The translations under genes were made by a program, and so were the position numbers. Positions 23,801 to 35,763 of a stretch of DNA of 64,000 nucleotides are shown piece by piece. Each line of letters starts with the position of its first letter. Position 1 is the first letter of the stretch. The stretch lies in the NCBI GenBank assembly GCA_029204225.1, contig CM055093.1, forward strand, positions 23,107,912 to 23,171,911, read 5' to 3'. The notes under the pieces were generated by a model. The model ran no database searches. It was not told where the DNA came from and saw nothing but the letters and a program-made list of their open reading frames with translations. The stretch comes from Diphasiastrum complanatum (lineage: Eukaryota > Streptophyta > Lycopodiopsida > Lycopodiales > Lycopodiaceae).

Positions 23801-26800
23801 GATGTAGCATCCATCGGTGGCTCCATATACTTTGTATCCTTCATAGATGATCATTCGAGGACCATCAGGATCTGTTTGCTCAAAAACAAGAGTCAGACCT
23901 TTGAGAGCTTCAAGGCTTACAAGGCGCTGCAGAAAATCAGACCGGGAAGAAGATAAGAGTGCTAAGGTGCGACAATGGGGGTGACTATCGCAGTAAGGAG
24001 TTTGATTATTTCTGTAGCTTGAATGGGATCAAGAGAGAATTTACCGTACCCTACACACCCGAACAGAACGGGGTGGCAGAGCGGAAGAACTGCACCATCA
24101 TTGAAATGGTGAGGTGTATGCTGCACGAGAAGGATTGTGAGCACGACATGTCACATATTGAACCGGTGTCCCACCAAGGCGGTGAAGGGGAAGACTCCTT
24201 TCGAGCTATGGTACAAGAAAAGGCCCAGTATGGGATACTTGAGAGTATTTGGCTGCCTAGCATCCCAAAGGAGAAAAGAAAGAAACTTGATGCTAAAGGA
24301 GAAAGATGTGTCTTCGTAGGATATCCCGAAGGAGTGATGGGTTACAAATTCTACAACCCTGTCACCAAGAAATTCATAGTGGCAAGAGACGCCATCTTCA
24401 ACGAGGACGAGAGCTATGAATCCGAAGGAAAACGGCCGAGCAAGCCAAAAGTGTCAGGATTAGGAGAGGATGTACCTATCATTGCAATTTCGGACAGCAG
24501 TGGAATGTTTGATGAGAGGGGTCAGAGAACGAGCAGGTCTGCAAGTACCGACCAAGAAAGACCAAGTGAGATTGTGGGAAGAACAGAAGAAGATCACGGG
24601 GCAAGTCCAGGAGATAGGGAGGATCTCACAGACGAAGAAATGACAAGGCAGGAACCCGAATTGAGAAGGTCAACTAGGGTGAGAAGAACTCCACAGAAAT
24701 TGATGGATATGGCCATGTTAGTTGAAAGAGAATGCGTGGAGCCAACCAGCTACAAGGAGGCATGCATCAGTGAGGAGAAATTGCAGTGGAAGATTGCAAT
24801 GGATGAAGAAATGGAATCGATGCACAGAAATAAGGCATGGGTACTGACAGAGCTACCAAGCGGGAGGAAAGCAATCGGATGCAAATGGGTGTACAAGCAT
24901 GATGCACAGGGAGGCATAGAAAGATTCAAGGCCAGGCTCGTGGCAAAGGGGTACGCTCAGGTGGAGGGGATGGATTTTGAAGAGACGTTCACCCCAGTAG
25001 CGAGGATTGGATCGATTCGGGTACTGTTGGCATGGGCAACTGCCTGCAACTATGAGATACATCATCTAGATGTGAAGACAACGTTCTTAAACGGAACTTT
25101 GCAGGACGAGGTCTACATGCAACAACCAGAAGGCTTTGAAGAAAAGGGAAACAAGGTCTGCAAACTGGAGAAGGCAATATATGGACTCAAGCAGGCCTCT
25201 AGAGTGTGGTTTGAGAGGATAGAATCCTATTTCATGGAGAAAGGGTTCAAAAGATGCATCTCGGACAGCAGTGTCTTCTATTGACGGGAGAAAGGACGGA
25301 TTCAAGTCATAGCACTTTATGTAGATGACATGATTCTCATAGACAACGATTTGCATTCACTGAAAACATGCAAGGAGGAGCTAGGCGAGGAGTTTGAAAT
25401 GAAGGACCTGGGTGAACTGCAATACTGTCTAGACATACACGTAAGGAGGAACAGAGGATCCCGGGAGATGTGGTTGTCACAGGAAAGATACATTCACAAC
25501 ATAGTGAAGAGGTATGGAATGTCTCAATCGAACCCATTAGGGGTACCTTTGGATCCGGGGGTAAAGCTAAGTGCCAAGATGTGTGCGATGAATGACGAGG
25601 AACGAGAAGAAATGAACAGGTGTCCTTACAAAAGTATGATAGGGTTGATAATGTATGTGATGGTGTGTACCAGGCCCAATGTGGCTACAGGAGTTGGCTA
25701 GTTAAGTAGGTTCAGCGAGAACCCTAGAATTGAACATTGGAGAGCATGCAAACGGATGATCAGATACTTGAAGGGGACAATCAAGCATGGACTACACTAC
25801 ACTGGATCAGGAGAAGACATAGTGGGATAGGCAGATTCGGATTGGGGAGGGGATGTTGACGACCGAAAGTCAACTAGTGGCTATGTTTTTGTCATGAATG
25901 GGGCTGCAATAAGTTGGGGAAGTATCAAACAGAAATCGGTAGCACTCTCCTCAACTGAGGCGGAGTACATCAGTCTTTGCCAAGGAGCGAAGGAGTATAT
26001 TTGGATAAAGAACTTCTGCAGGGAGATTGGCATAAACAACAAGAGAATGGTGATGAAAAATGACAACCAAGGATGCATCTTCTTGTGCAAAAATGGGAGT
26101 TTTCACAAGAGGAGCAAACATATTGAAATGCAGTACCATTTCGTCAGAGATCTGGTACAGAAGAATGAAATAAGTTTGGAATATTGCCCTACCAAAGACA
26201 TGATGGTAGACATGATGACCAAGGCACTGAATAAAGATAGATTTGTAATGTTGAGAGATATGATAGGACTAAACATGTATGCTCCACCTTGAATTGAGTT
26301 GGGGATTGACCGGAATCTGTGCAGGCAGATTACAATTCAGGATGAAGCATAACGGCAGTAGTTAGTAATAGTTACGGTTTTCTTGTCATGTGAACCTGAA
26401 ATGCTAGGTTAAGCCTTTCTTGGCAAGTAGGTGTATCGATGTGTATGTATAGGACCCATTTTTGAAAGTGAAAGCACGCGATCTTGTGAATGCTTTTTGT
26501 CTGTCTGTAACTTGTGATTTTATCATTGCGAGCTCTGTGTGATCTTTCTCATTCTGTTCTTGTTAGCATACTTGTAAAGTAATCTATTGCAATAACTCGA
26601 TTGTTCTCTTACATAATTTTGTTTTGTAATGAAATATTATGGCTTAGTGGACAAGCAAACGAATTGGTCAATATCTTCTATGAGGCAAGAAACGTAAATT
26701 TTAGACCAAAAACTTTGAGATAGACTTTTAGGCACATGGAGCATTTCTTTTACAATGTTTCATACCACTCAACATAAAGGACATTCAAGATGAGAAAATT

Positions 26801-29800
26801 ATGCTTCAAAATTACAGAAGAAGAACAAAGATGATTGGTGTTATCAACATCATGCTAATTTTGCTTCGTAGAGGAAAACACGTTTTCTTGTATTGTGCTG
26901 ATTTTGACAATCTAATGACCTTTCAAACCACATGAAAGCTGTATTGGCTTGAAAATTATGACCAAACAACAAACGAACCGTGGTAGAACTAGAAGAACTG
27001 CAGATAGACTGAAGTTATGAATTACACTAATCAAATGAAGCATAGTGACAACTTGGTTCACCAACTGATAATATGAAAGTTGAAACTTTCCTAAAATGAA
27101 AGTTAGCTCTAGTCTCCAATCAACTCCTTAAACAATAATGAACCCCGTAGGCCTATTCATATTGTGTGGAGGCAGAAATAAGGGCTAGCTCCAAATAATC
27201 AGGGCTGAAATAACCCAATAATCTATGTGTCATTGATAAATGGCTTATAGTGGTAATGGGAAGAATTGCCCAAGCCATATGTTCTAATTTGAATTTATAA
27301 CACACTGGCCAATCGATATACCTGTAACTCCTCTTGTTGAAAAGACAATATCATCAATGTCAGCAGTGCAACGAAGAGAGTGAAGTATGCGAGCGATGAT
27401 TACTGGAATACCAGCAAAAGCAAATTGTGAATGCTGTAAAGATGACCTCTCCACAAAACAAATGCCTGATTCTGGAACATAGGAAGCCACCAGAGATGAA
27501 GATGCCACACAATAGAAAGAGGCTGTAAAGGCATATAATGTTTAGCCATAAAAGAATTATGATGCATAAGTCATACAATGAAGATGATGTTGTGAAATAC
27601 ATGCTCTGAAGATGTTTCGCTGACGACTGGAATACCACTAGCGCATAATTTCATGTAAAAGCAAATTATGAATGCTGTGAAGGTTACCTCTCCACAAAAC
27701 ACATGCCTAATTGGAAGCCACCAGAGACGAAGATACTGCACAAAAAAGAGGCTGTAAAGGCATATTATCAAGCCATAAAAGATGATGCATAAGTCACACA
27801 TTGAACATAATGCTGTGAAACGCATGTTTTGAATATGGAAACACAAAATGTAGATGTCATGAGGGTAGGTTTCTAGAGATTTCAGCGCTTTTGGACATTA
27901 TTGATGCTTTGATTTCCACCTATGCTAAATTCTAATTAGGATGCTTGTCTTCCTGTGTGCTACAGACATAGAAAAGGTTGTCTGCTTGGATTCTGACTCA
28001 GACTCAGGGGGTTCAGTTGCTCATTGGAGGCTCAAAACCTGTGTCAAGTCTATGGGTCGCAAAGAAATAGCCTTAACAACACTTGCTATTCATTCTGAGA
28101 TGAGTCCAGTTCTTGAACTGAAGGCTAGTGATGCTGCTATTGGTAATTTCAGTAATCATTTGCCAAGTCGAGATAAAATTCAGTTTGTTGATGCAGCCAT
28201 TGATACTGCACGGTACAAAAAAAAATTGCTGAGCGTTTCATCTGTAGCTCACTCTACTATAGAGGAAGTACATAGTTCTACTCTGCTTATTCTTGATGAT
28301 GGATGCAACAGAGTGAGCAATCAGCATAACAATCAAAATGCTGCTGCTCATGAAGAAACTTCCAATTCTTCATGTAAAAAGAGGAAATTTTACGTTGGAT
28401 CAAACGGAGATAAAAAATATGAGATGGATCACAAGGGAGCTGAAAAGCAGAGAAGGCCAGAAATGGTAACTGAATTGTGGATGAGGCTGGAAGAAAAGAA
28501 AGCAGAAAAACCACAGCACCTTGATGAAAAGGCTGCAAAAAGGCCCGAGAAGGAAGCAGCTACATCTGAAAATAGACGAGAGGAAAGGGTTCGTAAAAAA
28601 AAGTACAGAGATGAGCTAAAGGCGGCTGAAAAGCAGAGAAGGTTGGAAGAAAAGGAAGCAGCAAAACAACAGCGCCTTAATGAACGGGCTGCGAAAATGC
28701 CTGAGAAAGAAGCGGCTACAACAGAAAAAGAAGACAATGAAAGGGATCTTCCAAAGAAGTATCGGGATGAGCTAAAGGCAGCCGACAAGCAGAGAAGGTT
28801 GGAAGAAAAAGAAGCAGCAAAACAACAGCGGCTTGATGAGCGGGCTACAAAAAGGCTTGAAAAGGAGGAAGAAAAGAAGAGGCAGCAAGAAGAGACTAGG
28901 AAGAGAAAAGAGGTATCATTACATTATAACCTTTGATATTAATTGTTGGTCCACTCATGGTGTGGAGGTGTAGCATGCTTGTGTGGCGGGCTTGCCCACC
29001 CAAGTTTGATTTCCTGCCCATGTGTGGGCAGATAACCAGGCCTTTTGGCATAAAAACGAGAATTTTTTTTTACTTGTATCAAGCTGCTTGTGGCATACTC
29101 CTATTTTACATCACCCACTTTTAAAACTTGAAATGTGGCAAAGTGGGCTGTTTAGGAGGAGAAGAGACTAAGGGAAGAAGCCAAGGCTGAGGTTGCAGCA
29201 AGGAGAAAAGCTGGCCACGAGAAGGAGAAATGGGATAAGGGAAAGTTTGCATTGCAAAATACATGTGCCTGGATTGATTGCAAAGTTGTTGAGAGTGGTC
29301 TTATTGGAGGTATGTCTTGTTTTTCTCATTTGTTCACTCTTTGTCTTTTGCAAGGTTCAAGGTTATGTCTTATCTTATCTTGTCATGTCTAATGATGTTT
29401 ATAGTGCAAGTGTAGTATCCTGATGGGAGTTTTTTAGGTACGTTCCATTCAATATGTTCTGAACCAAACACATCTTGTACATACCGTACCTACAGAATGA
29501 ATTCAGGATTTTTTTTAAAAAAATTCTTCACATATAAAAATTAAAAAATTATCTTTCATACGACTTTTGAAACCAGGTCATTACATATGCTGAGTTTCCA
29601 CAAGTCCTAAATTTCAATCCACAATAAAAATGCTTAAGAGTTTGTCTTTTATAACTTCCGTGAACTTAAATGTGTGAAAAAAGGTTTTCTTACTGCAACT
29701 TGTTGATTTTTACATTCTATTATATATATGCAGGACATCTTTTAAATCGGCTGGCCGAAAAGGAGTACAAGTTTCATGTGGTATCAAATCCTGTAGAAAA

Positions 29801-32800
29801 GACCATAATGTGGAAGATGAAGCGGCCCTCAGCAGAGAGCCCAGAAATGAGTTCTCAAAATCAGCCACAAGATTTGGAATCCTGTGGTAGGGGGCAAATG
29901 AAAATCAAAAAGAATGATTTTGAAAGCTGCACGAACCTCTCACAGGTATGCGCAAGTTTGTTTCAGCAATGATTTTCCTAGCATGAAAAGCGTGCAAAGT
30001 TTTTCACTTCGATAATGTTAGCACGATGGAATTTGCATCACAATTTGTTGTTGAAGTTGTTAGTGTACGATTGTTCACACCTAGATATACTTTTGTTTTA
30101 GCACGTGTCAAATTGTGCCATTGCATGTCAATTTAAGATTCATGGGTTTGACGGGCTGTTTGAAGACAGAAAATTATATCTGTTCAGGGACAGTTTCAAA
30201 ACTGTCTACAAGATAGGAAAGACTTTGTAAACTGATTTGGATAATGGTTTGATTCAAAACTTTAGCCCATAGAATCAATGAACTGTTAACGGTTCAGTAC
30301 GGTTCTCAGAACCGTACTGTGAACCGTACGGTTCACAATTTTTTTTAAGGAGAATTAATTAATTAATTAATTAATTTTTTTTTTGGTCCCACCCCCAAAA
30401 ACAGCCCAAAAAAATCCTTGAAAAATGCCAAATTTTTTTACTAAATTAATTAATGGCCAAAAAAGGCCAAAAAAGTTGAAAAAGTTACCCAATTTGATAA
30501 GAGAGAGAGGGGACACAGAGAGAGGGGGAGGCTATCACAGTAAACCATTTCATAAGTACACAATGCACATCAACTGGCCATCCATCTAAAAAACAAGTGA
30601 GCTCTGTATATAATCTCGTCATATAGAGCCCGCCACATACGGCTGGGGTCTGACCTCAAAATAAAACAGTGTGAATGGAACAACAATGAACTAGATGACA
30701 ATGTACATGACATGTCCTCAAAATGGCTGTGGCATCCGGATCATCAAAATCATCCAACTCATCCTCCTCTGTCACACCCTGACTGAAGTCATGTAAAACC
30801 TCTCCCTCAATCTGTGTCCCTGACAAAGTGATGCGAGATGCACCTCTGCCAGAGCCACGCGGCCTCCCTCTTTGTCTACGTGCCACTGTCTGACTAGGAC
30901 CTCTGCCTCTCTGAGAAGACCCCCTGCCAAATCCTGGAGGCCTTCCTGGAGGCCTACGAGCTGGTGCTGTGGAAGCAGATGCAGTAGGAGGTGCCGCTGA
31001 TGTAGGAATGGGTGTGGCACGAGATGCAGGCACCCTGAATGTAGGCGGCGTGTATGAATACGGCTGTACTACAGGCTGGTGAAGGACAGCTCCTCGTGGA
31101 TAGTAACCTGCTGGGAGAAGGGGTCTATGAGTGGAACCCTCTGGCATGGCAGGAGTAGGCCGTGGTGCAGCTGTTGTAAGATGAGGCCAAGGCTGTACAC
31201 CAATCGAAAAAGCCGGTGTAACATGACGAGGTGGCCCTGGGAGGCGACATGCAGGTGCAGATGGTGGAATGTGGGTGGGGCTACTGTATAACTGGATGTA
31301 TGTGTCGGCACTGTATGCCTGGGAGCTGCATGAGTAAGAGCCGTACGAGTGGCAGTTGATGGTGCTGGATGTGGCTGAGTACGTGCATGTGGTGAGAGCC
31401 ACCCTATATCATCAATGGCATCCTCGTCATCTCCATACCGAAGGAGGTCTGACATGGTCCTCTGCCGAACACGGCGGGTCCGATTTGCATCATCATCAAC
31501 ATGAACATCTGCAGGGGCCTGTGAATCCTGCACACCATCAATCCCTCCCACTGTGGCACATGCATCTCCACCCTCTGCTGTATCCCTTGCAAAAGCGTTC
31601 TGTGCCATATGGTCAACATCCCCAATGTGTGCTGCATCCACTGTCTCTCTCTCATGCTGTATATCCTCTGGTAGTGGATCAGGTCGGTACACATCCTGCT
31701 CTGGTAGAGGTGGCTCATACATCCCTGCCATCATCCTCTGTAATCGATCATCCTCCAGGCCATAGCCTATGTCTGCCTCATACTCTGCCCCAAACTCTGC
31801 CTCAAGCTCTGCATCAAGCTCTGCCTCAGCCATGGTCTCCAATCCTGGAGCAGGAATACCCAAATCATCATCATCATCATCCTCATCCTCCTCATCAGCA
31901 CCCATGCCCATACCTGTCCCTTGGCCAACACCTGTATCCTGATCATGATCCACTTTGTCCATCAATAACCGTCTAACCCGCAACAACTCTCTCTCTGTCT
32001 CTGCTGCAATGTCAGCCGCAACATCAGCCCTCGGCATGGGCGTGGTGGAATCAGCTGGATCATCATCGCCTAGTAAACACTCTGAGGGCAACACCTCTAG
32101 AGGGTCCACAATAGATGCAAGTCTGTCAGTCAACCTTGCATTGGTGTTGCAAAAAACCAGCCGTGTCATCTGTGCAATAAAAAGGTGATTACGCCTTTTC
32201 GTGTGGATCAAAGAAAATGTGCTCCAATTGCGCTCGCATACATTGGAGGAACAATCCTATTGACAGTCATAAAACTCAAAAAAGCGCATTAGTTAATTCC
32301 ATCCATTTTACACCCATCTTTAATCTCATAGAATTTGGTGGGTAAAGGAATACCTGTGATAGCACTCGCAAGGCCAGCTTTTGTAGAGTTGGGCATGCAG
32401 AACCATAGAGGTTCCACCAAGTCACCGCTCTCTCCCGTCTGCTGGATTCAGCGCCGCGTGGTGGCCAAACACACCTACCTGCCTCTTGAAGGCAATGTAT
32501 TGTGTCTCAACAACATCTATGTCAGTGAAGTGTCTAGCGACTCCATCCAAATATCTCAACCAATCCAAACCTAGCTCTATGTCTGATGCTTGCCGCTCAG
32601 ATAGCTACATGGGATGCAATAGGTGGGCAACAGAGTGAATTGGCCTATGGAACCAATTCCACTTGCGCTCCCAGATGTCCCGCAACACCACCATCCCGTT
32701 TCACATTGTTAATGACATGTCAACGAATAAATCCGAAGATGCGAAGATGATAGCAAACATATTTCAATTACAATAGACAGATTCCAAAACAACAAATGAC

Positions 32801-35701
32801 TGAAATGACCATCAAGTTCCATACCTGTCCTTAGAGAAAAAATGCTGCTTTAGCAGCTGTCCAATCCTGTCCATGAACTCGTAGATAAGGCCCATAGTGC
32901 TGCCCTCGCTATCAACTAACCTCAGAACATGGTAGAACGGACTCATCATAGATGTAATGCTCTCAGCCTGATGCCAAAAATCATCGTCAAACACAATCCT
33001 CAAAAATTTCAAACCATTAGGCCTACTAGAGAAAGACAGCTCCCTAAATGCAGCATGTGTCTGAGCTGATGTCTGACTCTAATAAGCCTATGCATGACAA
33101 TCAGGTCGAATGCAAAACGTGTGGGAGCTGGTTTCTTCAGATCAAGTGAACTGAAGGTGCGGAATAGGGCGAGGGCACGCCTCTTCCGGGTGATAAATGT
33201 CACGACAAGTGCCATGTCAGCTTTCGTGCGAACCCAGGGCAAGCGACCAATATCCCCTAGTATAAGATCAATGCTATGTGCAGCATAGGGGGTCCATACA
33301 ATAGCAGGGTACTGCTGCTGTAGCAAGTGAGACATGTTCACGCAATTACTTGCGTTGTCGGTGACAACCTGCACTACGTTGGCAGGGCCAACCTCCTCTG
33401 TAACCTCACTGATGATATCGAACATAAACTGTCCGTCAATGACCCCACCACCTCTACTAGCATCAATGGCCCGATAGAACATAGTGCCCATGCAGCAGGA
33501 CACCAATATGTTGATCACTGGCCGACGGCAGGTGTCACTCCAGCCATCAGACATGATCGAGCACCCATAACTCTCCCTGGCCTTCCTAAAGGCATCATCT
33601 GTGTGGTGAGATCCTCCACCCTGGACGTAAGGTAGGTGGTACGGATAGCCTCAGCCACGGGTGGCCGGAAGCGTGGACCTGTGGCAGCAACTGCAGCTAT
33701 AGCCCTCTGGAAGGGCTCCGTGTTAGCAATGGCAAATGGTAGGTTCAGCTCATAGATCATGTTTGCCACAGCCTGCTGGGCCTCGGCCTCAAGATGGGGC
33801 TGGAAAGACTCCCCCATGGACTGCTGTCTATACTGGGAGCTGCGAGACGATCTACTGGAAGATGCCCTAGTGCGGTAAGCACCCCTACGAGGAGCAGGAG
33901 GAGGTATGTCAGTGGTAGGGGGGTGCCGAGGCTGGGGGAGAAACTGGGCTTGAGGTGGCTGAGGGGGATGCTGCAGCTGCGGGGGATGCTAGGGCTGCAG
34001 AGATGGTGGCGAAGAAGCTCCAGAAGAACCAGCCTCACCATGCTGTCTATCATCACCGTCCTCATCATTGGAGTCCAAATCATCCTGATGTGTGGGGAAA
34101 GTGGATGGTATGTCCTGGGTGTCCTGTGAGAGACCATCTGGCGCCGACTCAGAGCGAAGAAAACGGAATGTTTGCACTGGGCGAGTCATCTGAGTGACTG
34201 CAGGAGGACGCTGTGGAAATGCACCGACTGGAATAGATGTAGCAGGAGGAGGGGTGGGATGTGGTGCAGTGGGCTGTGGTGGTGCGGTGGGCTGAGGAAC
34301 GAGTGGTGGATGTGCATCAGGCTGAGGGGGAGGAGCATGAATAGGAGGTGGGGGAGGACGTGGTGGTGGTGGACGAGGAGCTAGTGGATCTCGTGGGGTG
34401 GATGATATCACTGCATATACATCAGGATCTAGTGACATACCGGCCCGCATCAATCGAGCTCCATATATGTCAATGAGCCTACAATGCTCCAGAGCAGGCA
34501 TGTGTGGGCAAGGGTGGGAGCCTAAGCGTCTGCCATCACCCTTGACAACACCAAGGAGATGGCCTTTCAACCTAGTGAGAGTGCTAACAAAACGAGCATG
34601 ACAAAACCTACAGGACCATCCACGCGTCCCAGACCGAACGTCAGACCTAACAAACTCGGGGTCTTGGTCCACCTCACCCCCGAGCTCAGGCATATCTCCA
34701 GCAGGCATGGTGTGAGACGGTTAAGGAAACAGGGAGTACGGAAGTGAAGTACGGAAGAAGTGCAAGACAAGACAAATGCAAAAAACCTGATTTTTGGCTC
34801 CAAAAAGAACCCTAACCCATAAACCCTATCCTTCTCTACCCTTCTCTCTCTAGATGAGCTGGTACAGTCTCTCTCTAGGCTGTCCCAAACTCTCTCTATG
34901 ATCTTAAATGTCTAAACCCTAAAAATAGACCTATTTGCATGCGGGAATGTCAAAAAACCTGATTTTTAGCAAAAAAACAATCCTACAACTAAACCCTAAT
35001 TTTCTCTCTCTACAGAGGCCGCTACAGTCTCTCTCTACCCTGCCCTCTTCTCTCTCACCAATCTGAGCAGCACTCTCTCAGAAACTTCCACCCACTCTCT
35101 CAGAAACCTCCACCTGCAAAAAATGAGAAATGAGGGTCAAAAAACGAGCGATAAGGGGTTTTGGGAGGGAAATTTAGGAAATAATTAATTAATTAATTAA
35201 TTAGGTGAACCGTACCACTGTTCAAGGAACCCTGGTACGGTTTCTGCCACGGTTCCCAGGAACCGTGGGTTCTATGCTTTAGCCACAAAGACTTCCTTTC
35301 TTCCCATGTGAAGCTCTTTGTGAACTTCGAATAACCATTGCACTTTATTTTCTTAATAACTTTGGTATGGTCTTATTGTTATACTTCTGTCTTTTGCTGC
35401 AAGCTTGTTAGAGATGTTAAAATTTAAGTTTTACTTTTATATGTCAATTTCAAACTTTTTAACTCTCTCTTTTGTCAAATCAATCAATTTTGATAATATG
35501 GAAGCAACATCTTTACAGGTTGTTTTGGAGGAGATAGAGCTACCTTATGTTGTCGTCATTCTTGAGGCAGAGGAGTTTTCTTTAATGGTTTCTCAAGAAA
35601 CACTTGATACACACATACGTCAAGTTCAAAGTCACTTCCCAGAATTTACCATCTGCTTTCTTGTCAACAAGTTGAAGTGGTTTCTTCAAAAGAAGTAAGG
35701 A

Positions 35702-35763
<62 letters not shown>

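Larger units (their letters stand above)
21431..26613 (+). mobile_element. Ty1/Copia retrotransposon, complete but dead, in EME1 intron 1
   Basis: Two LTRs of about 305 bp bound the element and it is flanked by the 5-bp direct repeat TAATT (21426-21430 and 26614-26618). The internal order is gag, protease, integrase, RT, RNase H, all plus strand. The LTRs differ at roughly 17 positions plus indels (about 5-6%), so the insertion is old. Stops, frameshifts and an internal insertion make it non-autonomous. Confidence 0.92.
20836..27965 (+). other. EME1 intron 1 (7.1 kb)
   Basis: Contains a full-length degenerate Copia (21431-26613) in sense orientation and a 224-bp tandem duplication (27402-27840). 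Removing the Copia and one target copy leaves about 1.9 kb. The acceptor has a good pyrimidine tract (TTCCTGTGTGCTACAG). No other gene is seen inside. Confidence 0.6.
29946..35518 (+). other. EME1 intron 4 (5.6 kb)
   Basis: Ninety percent of it is one antisense hAT element (30268-35276). Removing the element and one 8-bp target copy leaves an ancestral intron of about 556 bp. No other gene is visible. Confidence 0.8.

Noticed and set aside
31356-31976. Long plus-strand open frame rich in His and Pro
   Set aside because: It is the complement of the acidic and low-complexity tail of the hAT transposase.
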